Origin: Acidimicrobiia bacterium
GTDB taxonomy: Bacteria > Actinomycetota > Acidimicrobiia > Acidimicrobiales > Ilumatobacteraceae
Reading direction: 5' to 3'
Length of the DNA: 64,000 bases
NCBI GenBank assembly: GCA_009923785.1
Contig: RFSV01000001.1
Coordinates: 1 to 64,000 of the forward strand
Shown here one piece after another: positions 34,032 through 42,587 of this stretch. The position numbers and the translations under genes are program-made. Position 1 is the stretch's first letter; every line of letters starts with the position of its first letter. The notes beneath the pieces were generated by a model. It ran no database searches. It was not told the origin of the DNA and worked only from the letters and a program-made list of their open reading frames with translations.

Positions 34032-36682
34032 GACTTCGCAGCACCCCACGACTCGCCCCACGAGAAATTGACGTCGAGGGGCACGTTCAGTTCGGCAGCG
34101 TGCGTCATGATGTCGATGACCGTCTCTCCGACCACGTCGCGCTCGGAATCGGCCACCTCGACGACGACTTCGTCGTGGACCTGGAGCACCAGGCGACTCG
34201 CTCCCTTCGATTCCTGAAGCGCTCGGTCGACGCGCACCAGTGCCACCTTGAAGATGTCGGCGGCCAAACCTTGGATGCCGGCGTTCATGGCCTGTCGTTC
34301 ACCGGCCTGGCGAATACGGAAATTGGCGTTCTGTAGTTCGGGGATCGGCCGCCGCCGTCCGAAGAGGGTCTCGGTGTAGCCACGCTCACGCGCCTGTTCG
34401 ACCGTGCTTTCCATGTAGGCGTGAACGTTCGGAAAGGCTGCGAAGTAAGCGTCGAGAATCGATTGGGCCTCGCTGACCGGAACCGACAGCCTCTGAGCCA
34501 GACCGAATGCCTCCATGCCGTATGCCAGCCCGTAGGACACCATCTTCGCGTAGGAGCGTTGATCGGAGGTCACGTCTGCCTCGTCGACGCCGAACACCTG
34601 CGAGGCCGTCGCTCGGTGGACGTCCCGCCCGCTCGTGAAGGCTTCGATGAGACCCGGATCTTCGGCGAGATGAGCAATGCATCGAAGTTCGATCTGGTTG
34701 TAATCGGCGACCAGGAAAACGAACCCGGGCGCCGGGACGAAAGCGTCTCGGAATTCACGACCGCGTTCAGTACGCACCGGGATGTTGTGCAGGTTGGGAT
34801 GTTCGCTCGACAGCCGTCCCGTTCTGGCGACGGTCTGCTGGAAGGTCGCGTGGATGCGCCCGTCGGCTGCTATCTCGGCCTGAAGCCCTTCGCCGTAAGT
34901 ACCGCGCAATTTTTCGAGCTCCCGATACTCGAGAAGAGCATCGATGAACTCCGGCCAGTCGTCGCGCAATTTCTCGAGCGTCGCCGCATCGGTCGAATAT
35001 CCGGTCTTGGTCTTCTTCGGCGGCTTCAAGCCCTTGTCCTCGAAAAGGATTCGGGCCAACTGCGCGGGGGAATTGGGGTTGAAGGATCCTCCGGCAAGTT
35101 TTTGCAGGCTGGAGGCCAGAGCCTCGGTCTCCGCTGTCAGTCGATCCGAGATCCCCTTCAGACGCTCGGCGTCGACGCCAATTCCCACCGCCTCCATGCG
35201 GGCGAGTACACCGACGAGGGGGATTTCGATCTCGTCGAAAAGTGCACTCATGCCGAGGTTCGACAAGGCTGATGACAACGACTCGACGACGAGGACGATC
35301 GAAGCAGCCTCGTGACACGCAACCGTTGCCTCGTCGACGCCACCCAAATCGAGTTGACCATCGGGCGCCGCCACGTCGGGAACCGACAGATCAGAATGTT
35401 CGCTCACCAGAGCCGACACCGACGGCGATCGACTCGGGTCGAGCAAATACGCCGCGATCGCCGTATCGAAGACCAGATTCGGAGGCTCGATACCGAGCTC
35501 GAGGAGCGATCTCCACAACGGTTTCACGTCGTGACCTCGTGCCGACAGCGAAGCCAGGGATGTCTTCACTCCCGTATCGACCAACTGGCTCGTCGGAACC
35601 CACAGGACCTGTCCGTCTCCTAGGGACATCGCGACGCCGAGCAGAGGAGAACGGCCCGGTTCCCCGTCCCAGGAGCCGGCAACATCGATCGACGGGGATG
35701 ACGCAAGTGTCCGGGCGACCTCGTCGGCCGACTCCCGTCGCACGATGTCGACGGAGATCTCCTCCCTGGTCGATGTCACCGACTCTGCCGTCACACCGAG
35801 TGACGTCAAGGCGTCGGACAGGCGTTCTCCGAGCGCTCGGAACTCGAGAAATTCGAGAAGGCGTCGCAGCTCCTCGGCCTGGGGTTCGATTCCTGAACCG
35901 TGGGGATCGAACTCGACGGGAGCGTCGTGCCGGAGCGTCATCAGACTCTCGTTCTTGCGCGCCAAACCCTCGTACTCGGCCAGTGCTGCACGCAATTTCG
36001 GCGTCTGCTCCTCCACGTGGGCGAAAATTCCGTCGAGACCTCCGTAGGTCGAGATCAGCTTGGCCGCCGTTTTCTCACCCACACCGGGAACGCCCGGCAG
36101 GTTGTCACTCGGATCACCGCGCAGCGCTGCATACGCCGGATACTGGGCCGGTGTGACACCGGTACGTTCATGGATTCCGGCTTCGTCGTACAGGACGTAG
36201 TCGGTCACGCCGCGACGGTTGTACAGCACCCTCACGTGTGGATCACGAACCAACTGGTAGCTGTCGCGGTCGCCGGTCACCACGATGACGTCGTAACCGG
36301 CGTCCACGGAGCGGTCGACGGCGGTGGCGATCAGATCGTCCGCTTCGAATCCCGAGAGTTCGAGGACCGTCACACCGAGAGCGGCCAGAAGTTCGCGCAC
36401 GATGCCGAGTTGCTGGCGCAAGATCTCAGGAGCCGACTCGCGCTGAGCCTTGTACGTGGGCTCCGCTTCGTGACGAAACGTCGGTTCGGAACGATCGAAG
36501 GCGACCACCAGACCTGCGGGTCGATGCTCTTTCAGCATCGTGACGAGCATGGACGTGAAACCGTAGACAGCGTTGGTCACCTGACCACTGGCCGTCACCA
36601 TGTCGGCGGGAAGGCCGAAAAAGGCTCGGTACGTGAGAGAGTTGCCGTCGAGAACGAGGACGGTCGGGCGAGATCCGCTCAC
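34028..36682 (-). CDS. polA: DNA polymerase I
   Basis: 884 aa from GTG 36682 (4-bp overlap with the preceding regulator gene). The 5'-3' exonuclease domain covers about 1-290 (VLDGNSLTYRAFFG, VVTGDRDSYQL, GVPGVGEKTA). The polymerase domain has VADYNQIELR, RSYAKMVSYGLAYGM and the catalytic QVHDEVVVE. The middle 3'-5' exonuclease-like domain lacks the DxE motif I of E. coli (it reads IDVAGSWDG), so proofreading is probably lost, as in other actinobacterial Pol I. It acts in repair and Okazaki fragment processing. Confidence 0.96.
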   Translation of the reverse strand: MSGSRPTVLVLDGNSLTYRAFFGLPADMVTASGQVTNAVYGFTSMLVTMLKEHRPAGLVVAFDRSEPTFRHEAEPTYKAQRESAPEILRQQLGIVRELLAALGVTVLELSGFEADDLIATAVDRSVDAGYDVIVVTGDRDSYQLVRDPHVRVLYNRRGVTDYVLYDEAGIHERTGVTPAQYPAYAALRGDPSDNLPGVPGVGEKTAAKLISTYGGLDGIFAHVEEQTPKLRAALAEYEGLARKNESLMTLRHDAPVEFDPHGSGIEPQAEELRRLLEFLEFRALGERLSDALTSLGVTAESVTSTREEISVDIVRRESADEVARTLASSPSIDVAGSWDGEPGRSPLLGVAMSLGDGQVLWVPTSQLVDTGVKTSLASLSARGHDVKPLWRSLLELGIEPPNLVFDTAIAAYLLDPSRSPSVSALVSEHSDLSVPDVAAPDGQLDLGGVDEATVACHEAASIVLVVESLSSALSNLGMSALFDEIEIPLVGVLARMEAVGIGVDAERLKGISDRLTAETEALASSLQKLAGGSFNPNSPAQLARILFEDKGLKPPKKTKTGYSTDAATLEKLRDDWPEFIDALLEYRELEKLRGTYGEGLQAEIAADGRIHATFQQTVARTGRLSSEHPNLHNIPVRTERGREFRDAFVPAPGFVFLVADYNQIELRCIAHLAEDPGLIEAFTSGRDVHRATASQVFGVDEADVTSDQRSYAKMVSYGLAYGMEAFGLAQRLSVPVSEAQSILDAYFAAFPNVHAYMESTVEQARERGYTETLFGRRRPIPELQNANFRIRQAGERQAMNAGIQGLAADIFKVALVRVDRALQESKGASRLVLQVHDEVVVEVADSERDVVGETVIDIMTHAAELNVPLDVNFSWGESWGAAKS

Positions 36683-37254
36683 GGAGTCAGTTCGCCAGCG
36701 AGAATCCGATCGGCCACGTCTTTCATTCGCGTGCGTTCCTTCATGGCCGTGCGCTGAATGAACGAGAAGGCATCCTGCTCCTTCATGCCGAACTCGTCGA
36801 TCAATCGGCCTTTGGCCCGGTCGATCGATTTGCGTACCTCGAGCTGCTCTCCGAGAGCGTCCACACTCCCGCTCAGAGTCTGCAACTCTCGGAATCGGCC
36901 GATCGCCACTTCGATCGCCGGAACGAGATCACTCTTTTGGTACGGCTTGACCAGATACGCGAGGGCCCCGGCATCTCGCGCCTGCTCGATGACTTCGCGT
37001 TGACTGAAGGCCGTCAAGACCAGCACGCCACAGATCTTCTCGTCGGCAACGTGGCGCGCCACCTCGAGCCCGTCCATTCCCGGCATCTTCACGTCGAGAA
37101 TGGCGAGATCGGGTCGGGTCGAACGGATGAGATCGAGGGCCACGTCTCCACGCCCGGCCTCGCCCACCACGTCGTAGCCCTCCTCGAGGAGCGTCTCTTT
37201 CAGGTCGAGGCGAATGATGGCCTCATCCTCGGCGATGACGACGCGAATGCTCAC
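36679..37254 (-). CDS. pdtaR: ANTAR-domain response regulator, PdtaR-like
   Basis: 191 aa from GTG 37254; a TTG at 37266 that overlaps the previous stop as TTGA is an alternative. The receiver domain has IAEDEAIIR, phosphorylatable Asp54 in LAILDVKMPG and K in YLVKPY. The C-terminal ANTAR domain (SIDRAKGRLIDEFGMKEQDAFSFIQRTAM) binds paired hairpins in RNA to prevent termination. Gene order with polA, rpsA, coaE and uvrBA matches mycobacterial Rv1626. No cognate kinase is adjacent. Confidence 0.9.
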   Translation of the reverse strand: MSIRVVIAEDEAIIRLDLKETLLEEGYDVVGEAGRGDVALDLIRSTRPDLAILDVKMPGMDGLEVARHVADEKICGVLVLTAFSQREVIEQARDAGALAYLVKPYQKSDLVPAIEVAIGRFRELQTLSGSVDALGEQLEVRKSIDRAKGRLIDEFGMKEQDAFSFIQRTAMKERTRMKDVADRILAGELTP

Positions 37255-37262
37255 GACGCCAT

Positions 37263-37556
37263 TCAACCAGACAGTCGAGCCAGCCGGTCGAGGAGCGCGT
37301 CTTGGCGGGCTTCGAGTTCAGCGATCGAAGCTGCTACCTGTTCACGGTGAGCCCTCATGGCGTCGGCGTGTCGTCGCGCCTCCCGATACTCGCTGTCGGC
37401 GCCAGGCGTCTCGGACACCAACGCACGCAGTCCCATGTCTTCGGCCTCATCAGCCAGATGTAGCAATTGTTCGTCGACGATGCTCAACTCACTGCGCAGA
37501 CGGCGCAAACGGTCTCCGGCCTCCCGAAGACGCCGCTCGATCATGCGCTGTCCCAC
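37263..37556 (-). CDS. Small coiled-coil protein of unknown function
   Basis: 97 aa from GTG 37556, supported by TACACT 7 nt upstream; a longer reading would cross the tRNA gene. Nearly the whole chain is charged helix with heptad-like spacing (ERRLREAGDRLRRLRSELSIVDEQL, then a second helix HADAMRAHREQVAASIAELEARQ). No membrane segment, no Cys and no recognised domain. It precedes pdtaR by 8 bp, so it may be a partner or regulator of that protein (inference). Confidence 0.65.
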   Translation of the reverse strand: MGQRMIERRLREAGDRLRRLRSELSIVDEQLLHLADEAEDMGLRALVSETPGADSEYREARRHADAMRAHREQVAASIAELEARQDALLDRLARLSG

Positions 37557-37563
37557 GTCGCAA

Positions 37564-37569
37564 AGTGTA
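37564..37569 (-). promoter_or_regulatory. -10 element TACACT for the coiled-coil/pdtaR/polA operon
   Basis: Seven nt before GTG 37556 and 42 bp downstream of the tRNA 3' end. Confidence 0.5.
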
Positions 37570-37611
37570 CGGAAACACTGCCGAAGCCTGCGTCCACCTT
37601 GGGATAATGGG

Positions 37612-37684
37612 TGCCCCGGGTGGGATTCGAACCCACACCGTACGGAGTTTGAAGCCGCTGCCTCTGCCGTTGGGCTACCGGGGC
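37612..37684 (-). tRNA. Unusual class I tRNA, anticodon apparently CAA
   Basis: 73 nt. The acceptor is a perfect 7 bp (GCCCCGG with CCGGGGC), discriminator A, D stem GCC/GGC and T arm GTGGG-TTCGAAT-CCCAC. By standard numbering the anticodon arm is GCGGC-TTCAAAC-TCCGT, giving CAA (Leu codon TTG), with a C31.U39 mismatch and G27.U43 wobble. The variable loop is only 5 nt (ACGGT), whereas true bacterial tRNA-Leu has a long arm. Shifting the loop by one base reads TCA (opal). CCA is not encoded. It may be a functional non-canonical tRNA or a decaying copy; I cannot rule out a known actinobacterial variant. Confidence 0.8.
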
Positions 37685-37776
37685 GCAGGATCACACTATC
37701 CGTCGACTCTCGTCTCGCATACCTGCCCAGCCGACCTCCTACTGCGCAGTAACCCGTTCGGTCCGACGGGGCCGAT

Positions 37777-37782
37777 TATCGT
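37777..37782 (+). promoter_or_regulatory. -10 element TATCGT for the fab operon
   Basis: Exactly 6 nt before the fabD GTG at 37789 with no ribosome site between; probably the leaderless start of the fatty acid operon. Confidence 0.55.
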
Positions 37783-37788
37783 TCGAAC

Positions 37789-38964
37789 GTGCTCGCGTTC
37801 ACCTTTCCCGGCCAAGGCTCACAACGTCCGGGAATGGGACGGCCATGGACGGAGCACGAGAGTTGGGAACTCGTCGACGAGGCATCGGAAGTCGCCGGAC
37901 GTGATGTGGCCCGACTGTTGCTCGACGCCGATGCCGACGAACTGAAAGACACTCGCAACGCTCAGCTCACGACGTTCGTGTCGAGCCTCGTGGTTCTCGA
38001 TGCGGTCGAACGTCTCGGCGTCGACGCCGGCTTCTGCGCCGGACATTCGCTCGGCGAGTACACGGCACTGTGCGCATCCGGCGCGCTCTCGTTCGACGAA
38101 GGTGTGGCACTGGTCGTCGAGCGCGCAGCAGCGATGCATGACGCAGGCCAAGAACATCCCGGAACGATGGCGGCGGTATTGGGACTCGATGACGAAGACG
38201 TCGAGGTTGCCTGCCGGCGAGCCGACAGTGACGTGTGGGTAGCTAATTTCAACGCGCCTGGTCAGGTCGTGATCGCCGGCTCTCCCGATGGCGTCGCTCG
38301 TGCGAGCGAGATCGCCAAGGAACTCGGGGCCAAGAAATGTATGGCTCTCCAAGTGTCCGGCGCGTTTCACACTCCTTTCATGGCTCCCGCGCGCGACCGG
38401 CTTCGCTCGGCCATCGCAGCCGCATCGCCGCGCGACACCGACATGCCCGTGGTGAGCAACGTCGACGGCCTCGCTCACGCATCGGGGTCGGAATGGTCGA
38501 GTCTCCTCTCGGCGCAGCTGTCGAGTCCGGTGCGCTGGAAGCAATGCCTGCTCGAGCTCTCCGAACTGGGCGTCGTGTCGTTCGCCGAACTCGGGCCTGG
38601 TGGAGTGCTGACCGGAATGACAAAGCGCACTCTCGACGGAGCACGCACCATCACGGTGTCCACACCCGATGATCTCGACAAATTGCTCGAGTGGGTGAAC
38701 GACAGCCGCTCGGTGACCGCAACTCAGCACGAAGGCGAACACCTATTCGCCGTCGAACGCCTCGTCGTGAGCCCGGGAGCCGGCGTCTTCGTGCCGCGGC
38801 CCGACGTCGAACCCGGGATGCACGTTTCGATCGGCACCGTGCTCGGCCACATCGGATCGGTCGAGGTGCGGTCGGCTTTCGACGGCGTGCTGCAGGCTTT
38901 CATCGCCGTCGACGGTGAGCGCGTCACTCCCCGGCAACCCATCGCCTGGTTGAGGACGCTCTGA
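37789..38964 (+). CDS. fabD: Malonyl-CoA:ACP transacylase fused to a biotinyl/lipoyl-like domain
   Basis: 391 aa, longer than the usual 300-315. Residues 1 to about 300 are a complete MCAT: FPGQGSQ, nucleophile Ser87 in GHSLGEY, His194 in SGAFHTPF and ELGPGGVL. After a linker, residues about 319-391 look like a biotinyl/lipoyl hammerhead (ERLVVSPGAGVF, DVEPGMHVSIGTVLG, RSAFDGVLQAF, DGERVTPRQPIAWL). The AMKM-type hairpin with the modifiable Lys is absent. The enzyme loads malonyl groups onto ACP; the extra domain may bind ACP, the carboxylase or a partner (inference). Its stop overlaps the fabH ATG by one base. Confidence 0.93.
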   Translation: MLAFTFPGQGSQRPGMGRPWTEHESWELVDEASEVAGRDVARLLLDADADELKDTRNAQLTTFVSSLVVLDAVERLGVDAGFCAGHSLGEYTALCASGALSFDEGVALVVERAAAMHDAGQEHPGTMAAVLGLDDEDVEVACRRADSDVWVANFNAPGQVVIAGSPDGVARASEIAKELGAKKCMALQVSGAFHTPFMAPARDRLRSAIAAASPRDTDMPVVSNVDGLAHASGSEWSSLLSAQLSSPVRWKQCLLELSELGVVSFAELGPGGVLTGMTKRTLDGARTITVSTPDDLDKLLEWVNDSRSVTATQHEGEHLFAVERLVVSPGAGVFVPRPDVEPGMHVSIGTVLGHIGSVEVRSAFDGVLQAFIAVDGERVTPRQPIAWLRTL

Positions 38965-39914
38965 TGCCGGCTACCGACAGCTCGGCCCGTGGGGCGACCA
39001 TCATCGGCTGGGGCTCATACCTCCCTCCGAAGGTGCTCACCAACCACGATCTCGAACGAATGGTCGACACGAGTGACGAATGGATCGTCGAACGAAGTGG
39101 AATCCGCGAGCGACATGTCGACGGGACCACGATCGGCATGTCCATCGAAGCCGGACGCGCCGCAATCCAGTCGTCTGGGCTCTCCCCCGCCGACATCGAT
39201 GCTTTGATCATCGCCACGACGACCCCCGACAAGCAATGGGGCAACGCGGCCACGGTGCAAGACGCCCTTGGAATGAGATGCGGTGTCTTCGAGATCAACG
39301 CTGCGTGTAGCGGATTCGTTTATTCGCTCGTCGCCGCGCACGGTTTGATCGCGATGGGAGCCACCAACGTTCTCGTCATCGGGGCCGATTCATTGTCGAA
39401 AATCACCGACTGGAACGATCGCAACACCGCCGTCCTCTTCGGGGATGGTGCCGGAGCCGTCGTCCTCCAATCGTGCGACGGGCCGGGAGAACTCGTGGCG
39501 TGGGATCTCGACGCCGACGGATCGGCCGGACCGATTTTGTGGGCCGACGTCGGTGGATACATCCAGATGGAAGGCAAAGAAGTCTTCCGTCGCGCCGTCC
39601 GAATCATGGTCGATTCGGCGAACAAAGTTCTGCATCACGCCGGGGTGTCCGGTGACGACATCGCATTGCTCGTCCCCCATCAGGCCAACATTCGAATCAT
39701 CCAAGCGGCGTGCGATCGTCTCGGCGTCGACATGGACCGCACCGCCGTGGTTCTCGATCGAATGGGGAACACCTCGGCGGCCTCGATCCCTCTTGCGCTC
39801 GATGACGCTCTGACAAAAGGTCGAATCGCCCCCGGTGATCTCGTTCTTCTGGTCGGCTTCGGTGGAGGGATGACGGCCGCGTCGGCCTTACTTCGTTGGG
39901 GTCCGCGCACATGA
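38964..39914 (+). CDS. fabH: 3-oxoacyl-ACP synthase III
   Basis: 316 aa. The triad is Cys115 in NAACSGF, His239 in VPHQANIR and Asn269 in DRMGNTSAA. The protein starts GATIIGWGSYLPP as in FabH. It condenses acyl-CoA with malonyl-ACP to start fatty acid chains. Coupled to fabD (TGATG) and to fabG (ATGA). Confidence 0.96.
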   Translation: MPATDSSARGATIIGWGSYLPPKVLTNHDLERMVDTSDEWIVERSGIRERHVDGTTIGMSIEAGRAAIQSSGLSPADIDALIIATTTPDKQWGNAATVQDALGMRCGVFEINAACSGFVYSLVAAHGLIAMGATNVLVIGADSLSKITDWNDRNTAVLFGDGAGAVVLQSCDGPGELVAWDLDADGSAGPILWADVGGYIQMEGKEVFRRAVRIMVDSANKVLHHAGVSGDDIALLVPHQANIRIIQAACDRLGVDMDRTAVVLDRMGNTSAASIPLALDDALTKGRIAPGDLVLLVGFGGGMTAASALLRWGPRT

Positions 39915-40615
39915 ACCGAGTCGTCCTCGTCACCGGCGGTTCACGAGGTATCGGACTGGCGACAGCACGACGATTCGCGGCGAATGGCGACAAGGTCGCA
40001 ATCACCTACAACTCCACGCCACCGCCCGACGAATTCTTCGCGGTCAAGTGCGACATCACGTCGATGTCAGATGTCGACGCCGCATTCACAGCCGTTGAAG
40101 CAGAGTTGGGTCCGGTCGAAGTCCTCGTGGCCAATGCGGGCATCACCAAGGACACTTTGTTGCTACGTATGTCGGAAACGGACTTCGCATCGGTGATCGA
40201 CGCCAACCTCACCGGCGCCTACCGCGTGTGCAAGAGAGCCGCGCAGACGATGCTGAGGGCCCGCCGAGGACGCATCGTGCTGATCTCGAGTGTGGTCGGG
40301 TTACTGGGGTCGGCCGGTCAGGCCAACTACGCGGCATCCAAGGCCGGATTGGTCGGACTGGCCCGCAGCCTGGCCCGAGAACTCGGGTCCCGTTCGATCA
40401 CGGTCAATGTGGTCGCCCCCGGACCCGTGGAAACCGACATGACCGCAGTCTTGGGAGAGGAGCGCATGGCCGCCCTCACCGCCTCGGTTCCCCTCGGACG
40501 TGTGGCAACCCCCGACGAGATCGCCGGCGTGATCACCTTCTTGGCGTCCGACGACGCCGCCTACATCACCGGTGCCGTCCTCCCGGTCGATGGTGGCCTC
40601 GGTATGGGTCACTGA
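39911..40615 (+). CDS. fabG: 3-oxoacyl-ACP reductase
   Basis: 234 aa from ATG 39911, overlapping the fabH stop by 4 nt. It has [11 protein letters not shown] in [15 protein letters not shown], Ser127, Tyr140 and Lys144 (NYAASK) and the terminal [12 protein letters not shown]. It reduces beta-ketoacyl-ACP with NADPH. The short length, the [11 protein letters not shown] stretch and the position in a fab operon mark it as FabG rather than a general SDR. Confidence 0.93.
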   Translation: MNRVVLVTGGSRGIGLATARRFAANGDKVAITYNSTPPPDEFFAVKCDITSMSDVDAAFTAVEAELGPVEVLVANAGITKDTLLLRMSETDFASVIDANLTGAYRVCKRAAQTMLRARRGRIVLISSVVGLLGSAGQANYAASKAGLVGLARSLARELGSRSITVNVVAPGPVETDMTAVLGEERMAALTASVPLGRVATPDEIAGVITFLASDDAAYITGAVLPVDGGLGMGH

Positions 40616-40716
40616 CCGGGTATTCGGATCCGAACCGGTCGCACCGTTTACAGTGGTCGACGTCAGACGCTTCGTACGACAGGGTCCACGTCGTGGCTCT
40701 CGACATTGGAGGAACA

Positions 40717-40953
40717 ATGGATCAGGAACTCTTCGCCCGCTTTCGCAAGTGCGCCGTCGACGTATTGAGCGTCGATGCCGACAAAGTGGTGCCTGAAGCC
40801 AGCTTCGGCGACGATCTCGAGGCCGACAGTCTCGACTTGGTCGAGCTGGTCATGGCACTCGAAGAGGAGTTCGGCATCGAGGTACCCGAAGACGAGATCG
40901 AAGGAGTGAAGACCGTCGGTCAGGCCTACGATCTCATCGTCGGCAAACTCTGA
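40717..40953 (+). CDS. acpP: Acyl carrier protein
   Basis: 78 aa from ATG 40717 with a GGAGGAAC ribosome site 3-4 nt upstream; longer frames through this region are not supported. The phosphopantetheine site is Ser38 in [11 protein letters not shown], and the acidic helix II/III region ([17 protein letters not shown]) is typical. It carries the growing chain for FabD/H/G/F/Z. TACAGT near 40648 may give it an extra promoter with a leader, suiting its high demand. Confidence 0.96.
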   Translation: MDQELFARFRKCAVDVLSVDADKVVPEASFGDDLEADSLDLVELVMALEEEFGIEVPEDEIEGVKTVGQAYDLIVGKL

Positions 40954-42131
40954 TGCTCGGTCGCCGCGTCGCCGTCACGGGCCTCGGTGTCGTTGCGACG
41001 TGTGGTATCGGTCGCGACGATTTCTGGACCGGACTTCTCGGGCCAGGTGCGCGTTCTGGTCGATCGATTCGTCTCGACGACTGGGACCCCAGCCCCTATT
41101 TCGATTCTCCGAAGGACGCTCGGAGAGCCGACCGTGTGGAGCAATTCGGGCTGGCGGCCGCCGCAGAGGCACTCGCACAGTCCGGTGACGTCGGCGTCGA
41201 TCCATCTCGATTCGGCGTCGTCGTCGGAACCGGTATCGGCGGGCTCAGCACATTGGAAGAACAAGTCGAGGTCAGGCTGTCCAAAGGCGACCGCCGCGTC
41301 TCCCCATTTCTCGTTCCGATGATGATGGCCAACGCCACCGGTGCTGCCATCTCCATGCGTCACGGACTCCAGGGCCCGAACGAGACGATTTGCACGGCAT
41401 GCGCCGCTTCCACTCACGCCCTCGGGTACGCAGCTCGTCTGATCTCTTCGGGCCGTTGCGACGCCATGGTCAGCGGGGGAAGTGAGGCAGCTGCCACTCC
41501 TGTTTCGCTGGCTGGATTCGGCAACATGACCGCCCTCTCTTCGAGCGGCGTCAGTCGTCCTTTCGACGCCGAACGCGACGGCTTCGTGATGGGCGAAGGC
41601 GCAGCGATCTTCGTTCTGGAGGAATGGGAGCACGCCGTCTCCCGGGGTGCAACGATCCTCGCCGAGATTCTCGGCTCGGCAAGCAACGCCGATGCACACC
41701 ACATCACGGCCCCATCGCCAGGTGGGCGTGGCGCCATCGCATGCATGAAGTTGGCCCTGGACGATGCCGGTCTCTCCGCTGCCGACATCACTCACGTGAA
41801 TGCGCATGGGACCTCGACACCGTTGAACGACGCTGCCGAGGCGGCCGCTGTGAGCGAGGTCTTCGGTGCCGGAAGGGTCCCGGTGACCAGCATCAAGGGA
41901 GTCACCGGACATGCCCTCGGCGCGGCCGGCGCACTGGAAGCGGCTTCCGTGGTGCTCGCCTTCCAACATTCGATGATCCCCCCGACCGCCAACACTCAGG
42001 CGCTCGACGACGACATGACGATCGATCTCGTGACCGGTTCGGCACGTCCATGGACGCCGGGGCCAACCATCTCCAACAACTTTGGATTCGGCGGGCACAA
42101 CGGTTCGTTGATTCTTTCGCCGGCATCCTGA
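40953..42131 (+). CDS. fabF: 3-oxoacyl-ACP synthase II
   Basis: 392 aa, slightly shorter than the usual 410. Active site: Cys150 in CTACAAST, His285 in NAHGTSTP and His320 in GVTGHALGAAG; the C-terminus has NNFGFGGHNGS. It elongates acyl-ACP. It starts on the last base of the acpP stop (TGATG) and ends the operon; fabZ runs towards it 27 bp away. Confidence 0.96.
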   Translation: MLGRRVAVTGLGVVATCGIGRDDFWTGLLGPGARSGRSIRLDDWDPSPYFDSPKDARRADRVEQFGLAAAAEALAQSGDVGVDPSRFGVVVGTGIGGLSTLEEQVEVRLSKGDRRVSPFLVPMMMANATGAAISMRHGLQGPNETICTACAASTHALGYAARLISSGRCDAMVSGGSEAAATPVSLAGFGNMTALSSSGVSRPFDAERDGFVMGEGAAIFVLEEWEHAVSRGATILAEILGSASNADAHHITAPSPGGRGAIACMKLALDDAGLSAADITHVNAHGTSTPLNDAAEAAAVSEVFGAGRVPVTSIKGVTGHALGAAGALEAASVVLAFQHSMIPPTANTQALDDDMTIDLVTGSARPWTPGPTISNNFGFGGHNGSLILSPAS

Positions 42132-42158
42132 CCGGTGACGTTTGACCTCGAGTCGACG

Positions 42159-42587
42159 TCAGGGATCGACCAAGACGAACATCAGGTCGCACTCGCAAGC
42201 CACCTGGTCTCCGAGCATGGCCCTACCAGAACCCTTGCCGGCCCGAGCCGACATGCGTCCGAGTTCGACTTCGAGTCGTAGGACATCTTCAGGTCCGACC
42301 TGTCGGCGGAAACGTGCACCATCGAGTCCACCGAATAGCGGCAGACGAGTTCGGTGGTCGTCGGTCGTCAGAACGGCAATTGCCCCCAATTGAGCGATCG
42401 CTTCGCACATGAGAACACCAGGAAGAGTGGGCCGGCCCGGAAAATGTCCGGAGAAGAACCATTCATCGCCAGTCAGCTTCCATTCTCCGATTGCCGATCG
42501 ACCGGGCTCGAGAGCCATAAGACGATCGACGAACAGGAACGGCGGCCGATGCGGCAAGACGTCGATCGGATTCGGGAGCGGGGTCAT
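42159..42587 (-). CDS. fabZ: 3-hydroxyacyl-ACP dehydratase, FabZ-like
   Basis: 142 aa from ATG 42587, overlapping the bcp stop as ATGA. It is a hot-dog fold protein with LPHRPPFLFVDR, catalytic His in SGHFPGRPTLPGVL and Glu in MCEAIAQLGA. It dehydrates beta-hydroxyacyl-ACP, completing the elongation set of the adjacent convergent operon. Actinobacteria often use HadAB for this step; here a FabZ-type enzyme is encoded, coupled to a peroxiredoxin. Confidence 0.93.
   Translation of the reverse strand: MTPLPNPIDVLPHRPPFLFVDRLMALEPGRSAIGEWKLTGDEWFFSGHFPGRPTLPGVLMCEAIAQLGAIAVLTTDDHRTRLPLFGGLDGARFRRQVGPEDVLRLEVELGRMSARAGKGSGRAMLGDQVACECDLMFVLVDP

Noticed and set aside
37612-37684. tRNA-Sec interpretation of the TCA reading
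   Set aside because: Acceptor is 7 bp and the variable loop is 5 nt; tRNA-Sec has an 8-bp acceptor and a long variable arm. No selenoprotein genes were seen.
37557-37694. N-terminal extension of the coiled-coil protein
   Set aside because: It translates the tRNA gene antisense region and ignores TACACT at 37569-37564.
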